Shown here: positions 17,910 through 27,500 of the stretch, one piece after another | How positions within the stretch are numbered: position 1 is the first letter of the stretch | Layout of the letters: each line of letters opens with the position of its first letter | NCBI RefSeq assembly: GCF_003865135.1 | Contig: NZ_BHZC01000001.1 | Location: 7,130,001-7,194,000 of the forward strand | Length of the DNA: 64,000 nucleotides | Source: Streptomyces chrestomyceticus JCM 4735 | GTDB taxonomy: Bacteria > Actinomycetota > Actinomycetes > Streptomycetales > Streptomycetaceae | Direction: 5' to 3' | Translations under genes and position numbers: made by a program | The notes under the pieces: generated by a model | Seen by the model: the letters and a program-made list of their open reading frames with translations, nothing else | The model's database searches: none | What the model was told of the DNA's origin: nothing

Positions 17910-18932
17910 GTGGACGTTTCCCTGACCCTGTGGGTGCTGACCATCGTCGGTCTGTGCGCCCTGATCACCGCCGATTTCTTCATCGGCGGCCGAAAACCGC
18001 ACGAGGTCTCCCTCAAGGAGGCCGGCATCTGGACCGCCGTGTGGATCGCCCTCGCCGCGCTCTTCGGCCTCGGGCTGCTCGTCTTCGGCGGCGGACAGCC
18101 GGCCGGCGAGTTCTTCGCGGGCTTCATCACCGAGAAGTCGCTGAGCGTCGACAACCTCTTCGTCTTCGTGCTGATCATGGCGAAGTTCGCGGTGCCGACG
18201 ATCTACCAGCAGCGGGTGCTGATGGTCGGTGTGCTGATAGCGCTCGTGCTGCGCGCCGGGTTCATCGGCGCGGGCGCCGCGATCATCGCCAACTTCTCGT
18301 GGGTCTTCTACATCTTCGGCGCGTTCCTCATCTGGACGGCCTGGAAGCTCATCAAGGAGGCCAGGGCGGAGGAGCAGGACGAGGAGTTCGAGGAGAACCG
18401 CTTCCTGAAGATGGTCGAGAAGCGGTTCCCGTCGACCGACAAGTACCACGGCACCAAGCTGTTCGTCGTCGAGAACGGCAGGCGCCTGATGACGCCGATG
18501 CTGATCGTCATGCTGGCGATCGGCACCACCGACGTGCTGTTCGCGCTGGACTCGATCCCGGCGATCTTCGGCCTCACCCAGGACCCGTACATCGTCTTCA
18601 CCGCCAACGCCTTCGCCCTGATGGGTCTGCGGCAGTTGTACTTCCTCATCGGCGGTCTGCTGAAGAAGCTGGTGCACCTCTCCTACGGCCTGTCGATCAT
18701 CCTCGGCTTCATCGGTGTGAAGCTGGTGCTGCACGCCCTGCACGAGTCGGGGGTGAGCGTCCCGGAGATCAGCATCCCGGTCTCGCTCGGCGTGATCTGC
18801 GCCGTCCTCGTGGTCACGACGATCACGAGTCTGCGGGCCTCGAAGAAGCAGGCCCGTGCGGAGGCGGCGGCCGCCGGGACGAAGGAAGATGCCAAGGGCG
18901 CCAAAGATGCCAAAGACGCCGTGGACGTCTGA
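17910..18932 (+). CDS. TerC family membrane protein (probable Mn2+ exporter)
   Basis: 340 residues from the GTG at 17910, right after GGAGGA; related proteins start MDVSLTLWVLTIVGL. It has about seven to nine hydrophobic segments, with the TerC signature residues ADFFIGGRKPHEVSLKEA, FITEKSLSVDNLFVFVLI and IGTTDVLFALDSIPAIFGLT; the acidic D and E residues in these helices are the likely metal ligands. A cytoplasmic acidic loop follows helix five, and a Lys/Ala/Asp tail ends the protein. TerC/Alx/YkoY proteins export manganese and help metallate secreted enzymes. The upstream riboswitch and helix switch predict translation only when Mn2+ is high. The two TerD genes upstream make this a Ter module. 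Confidence 0.95.
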   Translation: MDVSLTLWVLTIVGLCALITADFFIGGRKPHEVSLKEAGIWTAVWIALAALFGLGLLVFGGGQPAGEFFAGFITEKSLSVDNLFVFVLIMAKFAVPTIYQQRVLMVGVLIALVLRAGFIGAGAAIIANFSWVFYIFGAFLIWTAWKLIKEARAEEQDEEFEENRFLKMVEKRFPSTDKYHGTKLFVVENGRRLMTPMLIVMLAIGTTDVLFALDSIPAIFGLTQDPYIVFTANAFALMGLRQLYFLIGGLLKKLVHLSYGLSIILGFIGVKLVLHALHESGVSVPEISIPVSLGVICAVLVVTTITSLRASKKQARAEAAAAGTKEDAKGAKDAKDAVDV

Positions 18933-18945
18933 CCGGCTGTCCTGA

Positions 18946-18964
18946 GGGGCGGTCGTACCGCCCC
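18946..18964 (+). terminator. Terminator after TerC
   Basis: Perfect 8-bp stem GGGGCGGT/ACCGCCCC with a 3-nt loop, 13 nt past the TerC stop. Confidence 0.75.
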
Positions 18965-19020
18965 GGCGCGTTCGAGGAGGTCTCGCGGGTGCACCGCGGG
19001 GCCTCCCTCGCGCGCTACGG

Positions 19021-19043
19021 GCATATGCGGAGGTCACATATGC
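19021..19043. repeat. Inverted repeat GCATATG-N9-CATATGC
   Basis: Perfect 7-bp arms 16 bp centre to centre, upstream of the lamin-tail gene. A possible operator; no regulator is identified. Confidence 0.5.
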
Positions 19044-19168
19044 ACCCTGCGTACGCCCGCACTCCCACGACCCCGTACAGTGCGCGCATCGTTGGTCGCG
19101 CGCCCGGAGGGAGCCCGACGCCTCACCGGCCTCGGCCCGTCCGGCGCGCACTGTCCCTAGGGGGGACC

Positions 19169-19627
19169 ATGCGTCATCACACCAAGGCGGCCGCCGCGGC
19201 CGCACTCGCGATAGCCACGGCGGTCGGCGGACTCGCCACGGCGGCACCGGCGTCCGCCGCCGGCTCCGTACACCTGACGAAGATCTACTACAACAGCCCC
19301 GGCAGCGACAACGGCTCCAACGCCAGCCTCAACGCCGAGTATGTGCAGATCAAGAACTCCACCTCGCGCGCCGTCAGCCTCAAGGGCTGGAAGCTGACCG
19401 ACGCCTCCCGGCACACGTACACCTTCGGTACGTACAGCCTGGGCGCGGGGAAGACCGTGACGGTGCACACCGGCAAGGGGCGCGACACGGCGGCCCACCG
19501 CTACCAGAACCGCCGTGCCTACGTGTGGAACAACACCAAGGACACGGCGACCCTCAAGAAGCCGTCCGGCGCGCGCGTCGACAGTTGCAGCTACAACAAC
19601 GCACGCCGCGCCTTCGTGAACTGCTGA
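19169..19627 (+). CDS. Secreted lamin-tail domain (LTD) protein
   Basis: 152 residues from the ATG at 19169, preceded by AGGGGGGA. Residues 1-30 form a signal peptide with an alanine-rich core and ASA-AG cleavage. The mature part is a single lamin-tail Ig-like domain: VHLTKIYYNSPGSDNGSNA, EYVQIKNSTSRAVSLKGWKL, then TYTFGTYSLGAGKTVTVHTG and a closing AYVWNNTKDTATLKKPSG. Two cysteines in the last 12 residues can form a disulfide. Secreted stand-alone LTD proteins are common in Streptomyces. The fold suggests binding to DNA or cell-envelope material but no function is proven. It converges on the MBL gene across a strong bidirectional terminator. Confidence 0.9.
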   Translation: MRHHTKAAAAAALAIATAVGGLATAAPASAAGSVHLTKIYYNSPGSDNGSNASLNAEYVQIKNSTSRAVSLKGWKLTDASRHTYTFGTYSLGAGKTVTVHTGKGRDTAAHRYQNRRAYVWNNTKDTATLKKPSGARVDSCSYNNARRAFVNC

Positions 19628-19669
19628 CGGAGCGGCCACCCGCACCCGTCCGCGGTGCATTGGACGGAA

Positions 19670-19708
19670 CGGCCGCCCGCACCGGTCCGCTGACCGGGCG
19701 GGCGGCCG
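19670..19708. terminator. Bidirectional terminator between convergent LTD and MBL genes
   Basis: Perfect 10-bp stem CGGCCGCCCG/CGGGCGGCCG with a 19-nt loop in the 97-nt convergent gap. Confidence 0.75.
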
Positions 19709-19724
19709 CCGTCCGTCCGGTCCG

Positions 19725-20381
19725 TCACCAGCCGCGTGCGCGCCACTCGGCGAGGTGCGGGCGCTCCGCGCCCAGCGTGGTGTCCGAGCCGTGCCCCGGG
19801 TAGACCCACGTCTCGTCGGGAAGCTGGTCGAAGAGCTTGGCCGAGACGTCGTCGAGGAGGCTGGCGAACTGCTCCGGGTCGTTCCAGGTGTTGCCGACGC
19901 CGCCCGGGAAGAGGCAGTCGCCGGTGAAGACGTGCGGGTGCCCGTGCGGGTCGTCGTAGATCAGCGCGATGCTGCCCGGCGTGTGGCCGACCAGGTGGCG
20001 GGCGGTCAGCCGGACCTCGCCGACGGTGATGGTGTCACCGTCCTCGACGGGCACGTCGGTCGGTACGGGGATGCCTTCGGCGTCGTACCGGCCCGCGTAC
20101 GTACGGGCGCCCGTCGCGTCCACGACCTCGCGCAGCGCGCCCCAGTGGTCGCCGTGCCGATGGGTGGTCACCACGGAGGCGATGCCGCTGTCGCCGATCA
20201 GGTTGAGCAGGGTGGCCGGCTCGGCGGCGGCGTCGATGAGCAACTGCTCGTCCGTCGCCCGGCAGCGCAGCAGGTAGGCGTTGTTGTCCATGGGGCCGAC
20301 CGCGACCTTGGAGATCATCAGGTCGGCCAGCTCGTGCACGTCGGCCGGTCCGCCGACCTTCACTGCTCCCGTGTAACTCAT
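19725..20381 (-). CDS. MBL-fold metallo-hydrolase (glyoxalase II-like)
   Basis: 218 residues from the ATG at 20381. The metal-binding motif is H74-R-H76-G-D78-H79 in VVTTHRHGDHWGAL. Further ligands sit in LVGHTPGSIAL, FTGDCLF and YPGHGSDT. This spacing is typical of the glyoxalase II/hydroxyacylglutathione hydrolase branch. It sits 9 nt downstream of a mycothiol-dependent enzyme gene, so they are probably co-transcribed. A mycothiol-thioester hydrolase role would fit this pairing but is inferred. Cytoplasmic, with no signal peptide. Confidence 0.9.
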   Translation of the reverse strand: MSYTGAVKVGGPADVHELADLMISKVAVGPMDNNAYLLRCRATDEQLLIDAAAEPATLLNLIGDSGIASVVTTHRHGDHWGALREVVDATGARTYAGRYDAEGIPVPTDVPVEDGDTITVGEVRLTARHLVGHTPGSIALIYDDPHGHPHVFTGDCLFPGGVGNTWNDPEQFASLLDDVSAKLFDQLPDETWVYPGHGSDTTLGAERPHLAEWRARGW

Positions 20382-20390
20382 GGCCCCACC

Positions 20391-21161
20391 CTAAAGCGGC
20401 GGAAGGGCCGGAAGGGGGCCGCCCCGGGTGTCGAGGCCGGTGCCTTTGGCCCGGCCGGTGAGCCAGCCGACCAGTTCGGTGGGCGACCCGGACACCACCA
20501 GATACGGGACGCCCCCGGTGTCCTCGGTGACCCTGCCCGTGTGCTCCGTACGGCCGGTCCGCCAGCGCCGCCCGTCGGGGGTCCGCAGTTCCACGGCCGG
20601 TACGTCGACGTGCCCCGCGAACTTCTTCCCCGTCAGAAAGGCCAGTGCCGCGTCGACGAAGGCCGTCGGCAACTGCTCGATGCCGTAACCGACCCCGAGG
20701 TCGATCCGGTGCAGCTCGACCTCGGTCAGCCGGCGGAACGGCAGCCGGGCGGCGCGTTCCAGGACGCCGTTGCGCATCTCCAGCTCGTACTGCCGGCGGG
20801 CGGGCGGCAGCGCCGCCGCTGCCGCGTCGAAGCGCTCGGCGCTGGACCGCAGGTCGTCCAGGTGCACGGCGAGCGGCCGGTCGGCGCCTTCGGCGATGTC
20901 GGCGTTGCGGGCCTCGGCACTCGCGTACATCGGGGTACGGATGCCGGTACGGGCCCAGGTCAGCAGGTTGACGAGGGCGTCGGCGTTGCGTGCTACATGG
21001 GCGAGCAGATGGCCACGGGTCCAGTCGGGCAGCAGTGACGGTTCTCCGATCGCCTCGTCGTCCAACTTGCCCACGTCGACGAGCAGTCGGTCGGTCGCCT
21101 CACGGACGGAGGCGGTGTCCTGTGCGAAACCCGGTGTGGAGTCGGGCACGTTGTCGGTCAT
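20391..21161 (-). CDS. Maleylpyruvate isomerase family mycothiol-dependent enzyme
   Basis: 256 residues from the ATG at 21161. The N-terminal DinB-like helical bundle (MDMPI_N) shows LLPDWTRGHLLAHVARNADAL around residues 43-63 and a later EVELHRIDLGVGY; histidines in these segments are the metal ligands of the family. A C-terminal domain of about 80 residues follows, with the AVELRTPDGRRW and VVSGSPTELVGWLTGR pattern of the MDMPI C-terminal domain. Members use the actinobacterial thiol mycothiol as cofactor for isomerisation or conjugation. It pairs with the adjacent MBL hydrolase. The true substrate is unknown. Confidence 0.88.
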   Translation of the reverse strand: MTDNVPDSTPGFAQDTASVREATDRLLVDVGKLDDEAIGEPSLLPDWTRGHLLAHVARNADALVNLLTWARTGIRTPMYASAEARNADIAEGADRPLAVHLDDLRSSAERFDAAAAALPPARRQYELEMRNGVLERAARLPFRRLTEVELHRIDLGVGYGIEQLPTAFVDAALAFLTGKKFAGHVDVPAVELRTPDGRRWRTGRTEHTGRVTEDTGGVPYLVVSGSPTELVGWLTGRAKGTGLDTRGGPLPALPPL

Positions 21162-21273
21162 GGTCCGAAGCTAGCGCCGCGGCGGCGTCTGCGGGAGTCG
21201 GCCTGCACGGATCCGGGCGTACGCGGGAGGGCGCACGCGGGCGGCGCACGCGGCGCGGGGGCGGCTCGCGGGC

Positions 21274-21306
21274 CTGGCCGGGCCGGTGGAAAGCCGGTCC
21301 GGCCAG
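21274..21306 (-). terminator. Terminator after the FAD-monooxygenase gene
   Basis: 13-bp stem (21274-21286 with 21294-21306, one G-U pair) and a 7-nt loop, 43 nt past the monooxygenase stop on the minus strand. Confidence 0.75.
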
Positions 21307-21349
21307 AGCCTCAGAGCCTTAGCAGCTCAGAGCCGCAGCGCCGCGTCCG

Positions 21350-23176
21350 TCACCCGGCCGCCCCGTCAGGAGCACCGAACCACCGCCGCAACGCGTCGTC
21401 GAGGGTGCCCGGTTCGGCTGTCGTGGAGGTATCGGTGGCTGCCGTCCGGGTGGCCGTCGCCGTACCGGTCGTACGGCCCGGAGCGGCACCCGCGCCCCCG
21501 GACACCACAGCCTCGCCGGAACCGGACCCGGACCCGGCCTCGGACCCTGACCCGGCCTCGGCACCCACCCCCTCCCCGTCCCGCCACGCCCCCGTACCGG
21601 CGGCCCAAGCCGTGATCCCGTCCGGCCGTACCAGCAGCCCGGCCAGCTCCGGACGGCTCGGGCAGCGGCCGGTCACCACGCGCACCCGCCCCGCGTACCC
21701 GGAGGCGTACTCCGCGGCCTGCCGGGCCGTCTCCGGGTCGTCGGAGAGGACGAGCAGCAGCCCCTGCCCGTCCCGGAGGTGGCCGGCGAGCCTGCTGCCG
21801 TCGGCCAGTTCCAGGTCGGGGGCGCTGCGGCCGGTCAGCGGGTGGTCGCCGGGCAGGTCGTAGCCCTGCCAGACGCCGGAGATCTTCTTGACGAAGTAGG
21901 TGGTGCCGGTGACGGTGCCGATCAGGTCGCGGACCACCTCGCGCAGCGCGCGGGCGTGCGGCTCCGGCCGCATCATCGCGATCTGGGCGCGGGTCCACTC
22001 CAGCACCCACGCGCCGATCGGGTGCCGCTCGGCGGTGTAGGTGTCCAGCAGCCCTTCCGGGGCGTGGCCGTGGATCGTCGCGGCCAGCTTCCAGCCCAGG
22101 TTCATCGCGTCCCCGATGCCCAGGTTCAGCCCTTGGCCGCCGAACGGCGAGTGCACATGCGCCGCGTCGCCGGACAGCAGGACGCGCCCGGAGCGGTAGT
22201 CGGGGACCTGCCGGGCGTTGTCGGTGAAGCGGGTGGCGGTGAGCACCTTGGTGATCGTGACGTCGGTTCCCGAGGTCCTGCGCAGGCTGGTCTGCAACTC
22301 CTCCAGGGTGACGGGGGCGTCGCGGTCGGCGGGCGGGCCGTCGAACTCGACGGTGAGGATGCGGCCGGGCAGCGGGCCGTGGGCGTAGATGCCGGTCGCC
22401 GTCTCGTTCCAGCCCGCGCCGAGCTTTTCGGACCCGGTCAGCTCCACCAGCGCCTGGTGGCCGGTGATCTCCGGGGCGGTGCCGGGGAACGGGAAACCCG
22501 CGAGCCGGCGGACCGTACTGCGTCCGCCGTCGCAGCCGACCAGCCAGCCGGCCCGGAGGGCTTCTCTGGCCGCCTCTCCACTCGGGTGGCCGTCCTGGGC
22601 GCTGCCCGCGCCGCCGGCCCCCGCGACCGGGCGCAGGTGCACCGTCACGCCGTCGTCCGCCGTGTCGAAGCCGGTCAGTTCCACTCCGCGGCGCAGTACG
22701 ACGCCGAGTTCGGCGGCGCGTTCGGCGAGCAGCCGTTCCAGCGCCAACTGCGGTACCAGCCCGACGTCACCGGCCGGTCCGGCGTCGTGGAAGCCGGGGT
22801 CGGACGCGTCCAGAAGCTCGGCGGGCAGCATGATCCCCCCGAAGTGCCCGGCGAACTTCGGCGCCGCGCGCACGGGCGTCGCCCCGGCCGCCTGCCGCTG
22901 CCGCATGAAGGAACCGAAGTGGCCGAGCGCCTCCTTCTGCACCTCGGCGAGCGCGGGCAGCAGCCCGCGGCGGTAGAAGGCTTCCGCGCTGGGCGTGTTG
23001 ACGGCCGCCGCCTTGATCGTCTCGTCCGGTGCGGTCAGCCGCTCCAGTACGACGACGCGCACCCGGCGCAGGGCGAGTTCGCAGGCGAGCATCAGTCCTA
23101 CGGGGCCGGCGCCCGCGATCACCACGTCCGGGCGGGGGTCCGTGTGGTCCTTGCTGCCAGTGGTCTCCATGTCCAT
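21350..23176 (-). CDS. FAD-dependent aromatic monooxygenase (Rox/PheA-TfdB type)
   Basis: 608 residues from the ATG at 23176; a second ATG two codons later is possible. It has an N-terminal Rossmann FAD site VIAGAGPVGLMLACEL (about 19-34), the GCDGGRSTVRRLAGFPFPG segment that contacts FAD and NADPH, and the second FAD motif RVLLSGDAAHVHSPFGGQG with LNLGIGDAMNLGWKLA. The C-terminal thioredoxin-like part (LLLVLSDDPETARQAAEYA and LLVRPDGITAWA) is that of the phenol hydroxylase/rifampicin monooxygenase branch. It hydroxylates an aromatic or antibiotic substrate with NADPH and O2. A low-complexity Gly/Ser/Glu stretch lies near the C-terminus. It is divergent from a TetR gene whose product probably represses it. 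No ribosome site precedes the ATG. Confidence 0.88.
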   Translation of the reverse strand: MDMETTGSKDHTDPRPDVVIAGAGPVGLMLACELALRRVRVVVLERLTAPDETIKAAAVNTPSAEAFYRRGLLPALAEVQKEALGHFGSFMRQRQAAGATPVRAAPKFAGHFGGIMLPAELLDASDPGFHDAGPAGDVGLVPQLALERLLAERAAELGVVLRRGVELTGFDTADDGVTVHLRPVAGAGGAGSAQDGHPSGEAAREALRAGWLVGCDGGRSTVRRLAGFPFPGTAPEITGHQALVELTGSEKLGAGWNETATGIYAHGPLPGRILTVEFDGPPADRDAPVTLEELQTSLRRTSGTDVTITKVLTATRFTDNARQVPDYRSGRVLLSGDAAHVHSPFGGQGLNLGIGDAMNLGWKLAATIHGHAPEGLLDTYTAERHPIGAWVLEWTRAQIAMMRPEPHARALREVVRDLIGTVTGTTYFVKKISGVWQGYDLPGDHPLTGRSAPDLELADGSRLAGHLRDGQGLLLVLSDDPETARQAAEYASGYAGRVRVVTGRCPSRPELAGLLVRPDGITAWAAGTGAWRDGEGVGAEAGSGSEAGSGSGSGEAVVSGGAGAAPGRTTGTATATRTAATDTSTTAEPGTLDDALRRWFGAPDGAAG

Positions 23177-23224
23177 GCGGCAAAGTGTAGTCACTAAAAA
23201 TTTATTTCGGCTAAAATTTTGGTC
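23177..23224. promoter_or_regulatory. A/T-rich divergent promoter and operator of the monooxygenase/TetR pair
   Basis: 48 nt, unusually A/T-rich for this genome. On the minus strand TACACT (plus 23184-23189) is a good -10, with its transcript start predicted at or next to the ATG, giving a leaderless message. Dyads: AGTG-TAGT-CACT (23184-23195) over that -10, and AAAATTT/AAATTTT arms at about 23198-23220. Both fit TetR operators. Confidence 0.6.
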
Positions 23225-23926
23225 ATGGCTGACGGTACGGAGAAGAGCGGGCGGCGCGGCGGGTCGCGGGCGGCCGCGGACGGTGGCGGGCTCTCGCTGC
23301 GCGAGCTCAAGAAGATCCGGACCCGCGAACGGATCTCCGGCGAGGCGACCCGGCTGTTCGTCGAGCGCGGCTTCGACCACGTCACGGTCGCCGAGGTCGC
23401 CCGCGCCGCCGAGGTCTCGACGATGACGGTCTTCAACTACTTCCCCCGCAAGGAGGACCTCTTCCTCGACCGCGTCCCCGAGATCGTGGAGCTGGTGACG
23501 CGCGCCGTACGGGAGCGGGGCGAGGGATGCTCGCCCTTGGAGGCGCTGCAGAATCTCGCGCTCGGCCTGCTGGAGCAGCGGCATCCGCTCGCCGGGGTGG
23601 GGGAGTGGGTCGGCTACTGGTGGCGGGTGCTGGTCGAGTCGCCGGCGTTGATGGCGCGCGGGCGTGAGGCGCTGGAGGAGTTCGAGGGCACGCTCGCCGG
23701 GCTGTTCGCGGAGGCCGAGGGAGCCGGGCCGGACGCGTACGGGCCGAAGCTGGCCGCGGCGCTGACCGTGGCCGGGTACCGCTCCGTGTACGCGACGGTC
23801 GTCCGGCGGCAGCTCGCGGGCGTCCCGGTCGAGGAGATCGCCGCGGAAGAGGGGGAGCTGCTGCGGCACACGTTCGAGATGCTGTCACGGGTGGTGCGGA
23901 CGGGGCCGCCGGTGCGCGAGTCCTGA
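23225..23926 (+). CDS. TetR family transcriptional regulator
   Basis: 233 residues from the ATG at 23225; a TTG at 23219 is in frame. A basic, Gly-rich N-terminal extension of about 25 residues precedes the HTH: TRERISGEATRLFVERGFD, then VTVAEVARAAEVSTMTVFNYFPRKEDLF, the classic TetR DNA-binding domain. The ligand domain is helical, with YWWRVLVESPALMARGREAL. It is transcribed away from the FAD monooxygenase across a 48-nt A/T-rich spacer, the standard layout of a self-regulating resistance or catabolic pair: repression is lifted when the monooxygenase substrate binds the regulator. The ligand is unknown. Confidence 0.93.
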   Translation: MADGTEKSGRRGGSRAAADGGGLSLRELKKIRTRERISGEATRLFVERGFDHVTVAEVARAAEVSTMTVFNYFPRKEDLFLDRVPEIVELVTRAVRERGEGCSPLEALQNLALGLLEQRHPLAGVGEWVGYWWRVLVESPALMARGREALEEFEGTLAGLFAEAEGAGPDAYGPKLAAALTVAGYRSVYATVVRRQLAGVPVEEIAAEEGELLRHTFEMLSRVVRTGPPVRES

Positions 23927-24590
23927 GCGCTGGAGGCGGACCGGCGGCCTGAGCGCAATAACCCGGCAGTCTGAGCGCGGGAAGCTGGCGGCCTGATCGC
24001 CGGAACCTGACCGCCCGGACGATCAGGGAGCCCTGCGCCCCGGACGATCAAGGAGCCCTGCCCCGCCCGGACGATCAAGAAGCCCTGTGCCCCGGACGGT
24101 CGAGGAGCACGAGGAGCTGGGCGCCCGACGGCCGGCCCGTCCTCGGCACACACGGCACGTATCCAAAATCGAACAACACCCACCCCGCCCGTGACTTCGG
24201 ACACCTTCACTCCGCCGCCGGTTTCCCGCCCCGACGGCCCCGGTACCGGAGGGAACCGGGACCGCCGGACGGGCGTGGCTGAAGGGGGGTACGGCCTGTG
24301 GATGATCGCTAGGAAGAGACGCGGGCCGCCGTGCGTTGAGATCAGCGACCACACGTTCGGGTGAAGCGGTGCGACAGACCCCGTAATTCGAATGCGCGTG
24401 CTATAGGCTCGTGTGTGGCATCAATAAGACATCGCCGCGGCAGCCCCCATACCCTGGGGCGGGGGCTCGCCCAGCTTCCGTGCCCACCAGGCTCGGCGCC
24501 CGGACGACCGGGTCGCCCGACCGTGGCCGTCAGGGCCGCACGTAGCTGGGCCGCGGCCTCCCGCCCCTCTCCAGAAAGGTGCCGACCGGC
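23927..24590. other. Intergenic region upstream of uvrA
   Basis: 664 nt without a supported gene. It holds the 25-27-nt tandem repeat (24014-24111) and a TAGGCT (24404-24409) that could be a uvrA -10, although no good -35 precedes it. I found no SOS-type TCGAAC/GTTCGA palindrome. AGAAAGG at 24573-24578 is the likely uvrA ribosome site. Confidence 0.5.
24014..24111. repeat. Tandem repeat, about 4 copies of a 25-27-bp unit
   Basis: Copies start at 24014, 24039, 24066 and (degenerate) 24091, each beginning CCCGGACGATCA; the first three then run through AGCCCTG. Confidence 0.85.
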
Positions 24591-27500
24591 GTGGCCGACC
24601 GTCTCATCGTTCGTGGCGCTCGCGAGCACAACCTCCGGAACGTCTCGCTCGACCTGCCCCGAGACTCCCTCATCGTCTTCACAGGGCTCTCCGGCTCGGG
24701 CAAGTCCTCGCTCGCCTTCGACACGATCTTCGCCGAGGGGCAGCGCCGCTATGTCGAGTCGCTCTCCTCCTACGCCCGGCAGTTCCTCGGGCAGATGGAC
24801 AAGCCCGATGTGGACTTCATCGAGGGCCTGTCCCCCGCGGTCTCCATCGATCAGAAGTCGACCTCGCGCAACCCGCGCTCCACGGTCGGCACGATCACCG
24901 AGGTCTACGACTACCTCCGCCTGCTGTTCGCCCGGATCGGCAAGCCGCACTGTCCCGAGTGCGGCGACCCGATCGCCCGGCAGTCGCCGCAGGCCATCGT
25001 CGACAAGGTCCTGGAGCTGCCCGAGGGCAGCCGCTTCCAGGTGCTGGCCCCGCTCGCGCGCGAGCGCAAGGGCGAGTTCGTGGACCTCTTCTCCGACCTC
25101 CAGACCAAGGGCTACAGCCGCGCCCGCGTCGACGGGGAGACGATCCAGCTCTCCGACCCGCCGAAGCTCAAGAAGCAGGAGAAGCACACGATCGAGGTGG
25201 TCGTCGACCGCCTGACCGTCAAGGACAGCGCCAAGCGGCGGCTGACCGACTCCGTCGAGACCGCGCTGGGCCTCTCCGGCGGCATGGTCATCCTCGACTT
25301 CGTCGACCTGGACGAGGACGACCCGCAGCGCGAGCGGATGTATTCGGAGCACCTCTACTGCCCGCGCGACGACCTGTCGTTCGAGGAGCTGGAGCCCCGC
25401 TCGTTCTCCTTCAACTCGCCCTTCGGCGCCTGCCCCGACTGCACCGGCATCGGTACGCGCATGGAGGTCGACCCCGAGCTGATCATCCCGGACGAGGAGA
25501 AGTCCCTCGACGAGGGCGCCGTCCACCCCTGGTCGCACGGCCACACCAAGGAGTACTTCGGCCGCCTGGTCGGCGCGCTCGCCGACGCCCTCGGCTTCCG
25601 TACGGACATCCCGTGGGCCGGGCTGCCGCAGCGCGCCAAGAAGGCGATCCTCAACGGCCACCGCACCCAGATCGACGTGCGCTACCGCAACCGCTACGGC
25701 CGCGAGCGCTCGTACACCACCGCGTTCGAGGGCGCCGTGCCGTTCGTCAAGCGGCGCCACCAGGAGGCGGAGAGCGACAGCAGCCGCGAGCGCTTCGAGG
25801 GCTACATGCGCGAGGTGCCCTGCCCGACCTGTGAGGGCACGCGCCTCAAGCCGATCGTCCTCGCGGTCACGGTCAAGGGCCGTTCGATCGCCGAGGTCTC
25901 GGCCATGTCGATCAGCGACTGCGCCGACTTCCTGCGCGAGATGAAGCTCGACGCCCGCGAGAAGAAGATCGCCGAACGGGTCCTCAAGGAGGTCAACGAG
26001 CGGCTGAAGTTCCTGGTCGACGTCGGCCTGGACTACCTCTCGCTGAACCGTGCCGCGGGCACCCTCTCCGGCGGCGAGGCCCAGCGCATCCGGCTCGCCA
26101 CCCAGATCGGCTCCGGCCTGGTCGGCGTGCTGTACGTGCTCGACGAGCCGTCCATCGGTCTGCACCAGCGCGACAACCACCGGCTCATCGAGACGCTGGT
26201 GCGCCTGCGCGACATGGGCAACACGCTGATCGTCGTGGAGCACGACGAGGACACGATCAAGGTCGCCGACTGGGTCGTGGACATCGGCCCGGGCGCCGGC
26301 GAGCACGGCGGCAAGGTCGTGCACAGCGGCACGATGAAGGAGCTGCTGGCCAACAAGGACTCGGTCACCGGGCAGTACCTGTCCGGCCGCAAGGCCATCG
26401 TGACGCCCGAGGTGCGGCGGCCCGCCGACCCGAAGCGGCAGTTGACAGTGCACGGCGCGAAGGAGAACAACCTCCGCGACATCACCGTCTCCTTCCCGCT
26501 CGGCGTGCTCACCGCGGTCACCGGTGTCTCCGGCTCCGGCAAGTCCACGCTGGTCAACGACATCCTCTACACCCACCTGGCCCGCGAGCTGAACGGCGCC
26601 AAGTCGGTCCCCGGCCGCCATGTGCGCGTCTCCGGCGACGACCAGGTGGACAAGGTCGTGCACGTCGACCAGTCGCCCATCGGCCGTACGCCGCGCTCCA
26701 ACCCGGCGACGTACACCGGCGTCTTCGACAACATCCGCAAGCTGTTCGCGGAGACGATGGAGGCCAAGGTCCGCGGCTACCTGCCGGGGCGCTTCTCCTT
26801 CAACGTCAAGGGCGGCCGCTGCGAGAACTGCGCGGGCGACGGCACGATCAAGATCGAGATGAACTTCCTGCCGGACGTGTACGTGCCGTGCGAGGTCTGC
26901 CACGGCGCGCGCTACAACCGGGAGACCCTGGAGGTCCACTACAAGGGCAAGTCCATCGCCGAGGTCCTGGACATGCCGATCGAGGAGGCGCTGAGCTTCT
27001 TCGAGGCCGTACCGAGCATCGCCCGGCACCTGAAGACGCTCGACGAGGTCGGCCTGGGCTACGTCCGGCTCGGGCAGTCCGCGCCGACGCTGTCCGGCGG
27101 TGAGGCGCAGCGCGTCAAGCTCGCCTCCGAGCTGCAGAAGCGCTCCACCGGCCGTACGGTCTACGTCCTGGACGAGCCGACCACCGGTCTGCACTTCGAC
27201 GACATCAGCAAGCTGATCAAGGTGCTGTCCGGCCTGGTCGACAAGGGCAACTCGGTCATCGTCATCGAGCACAACCTCGACGTGATCAAGACCGCCGACT
27301 GGATCGTGGACATGGGCCCCGAGGGCGGCAACGGCGGCGGCCTGGTCGTCGCCGAGGGCACGCCGGAGGAGGTCGCGGCGGTCCCCGCCAGCCACACCGG
27401 CAAGTTCCTGCGCGACATCCTGGGCGACCGGGTCAGCGACGCGGAGCCAGCCCTGGCCGGCGGGCCGAAGAAGCGCGCGGCGAAGAAGACCGTCGCCGCG

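Noticed and set aside
24342..27395. 1017-codon open frame opposite uvrA
   Set aside because: Composition typical of antisense frames in this genome; uvrA is unambiguous.
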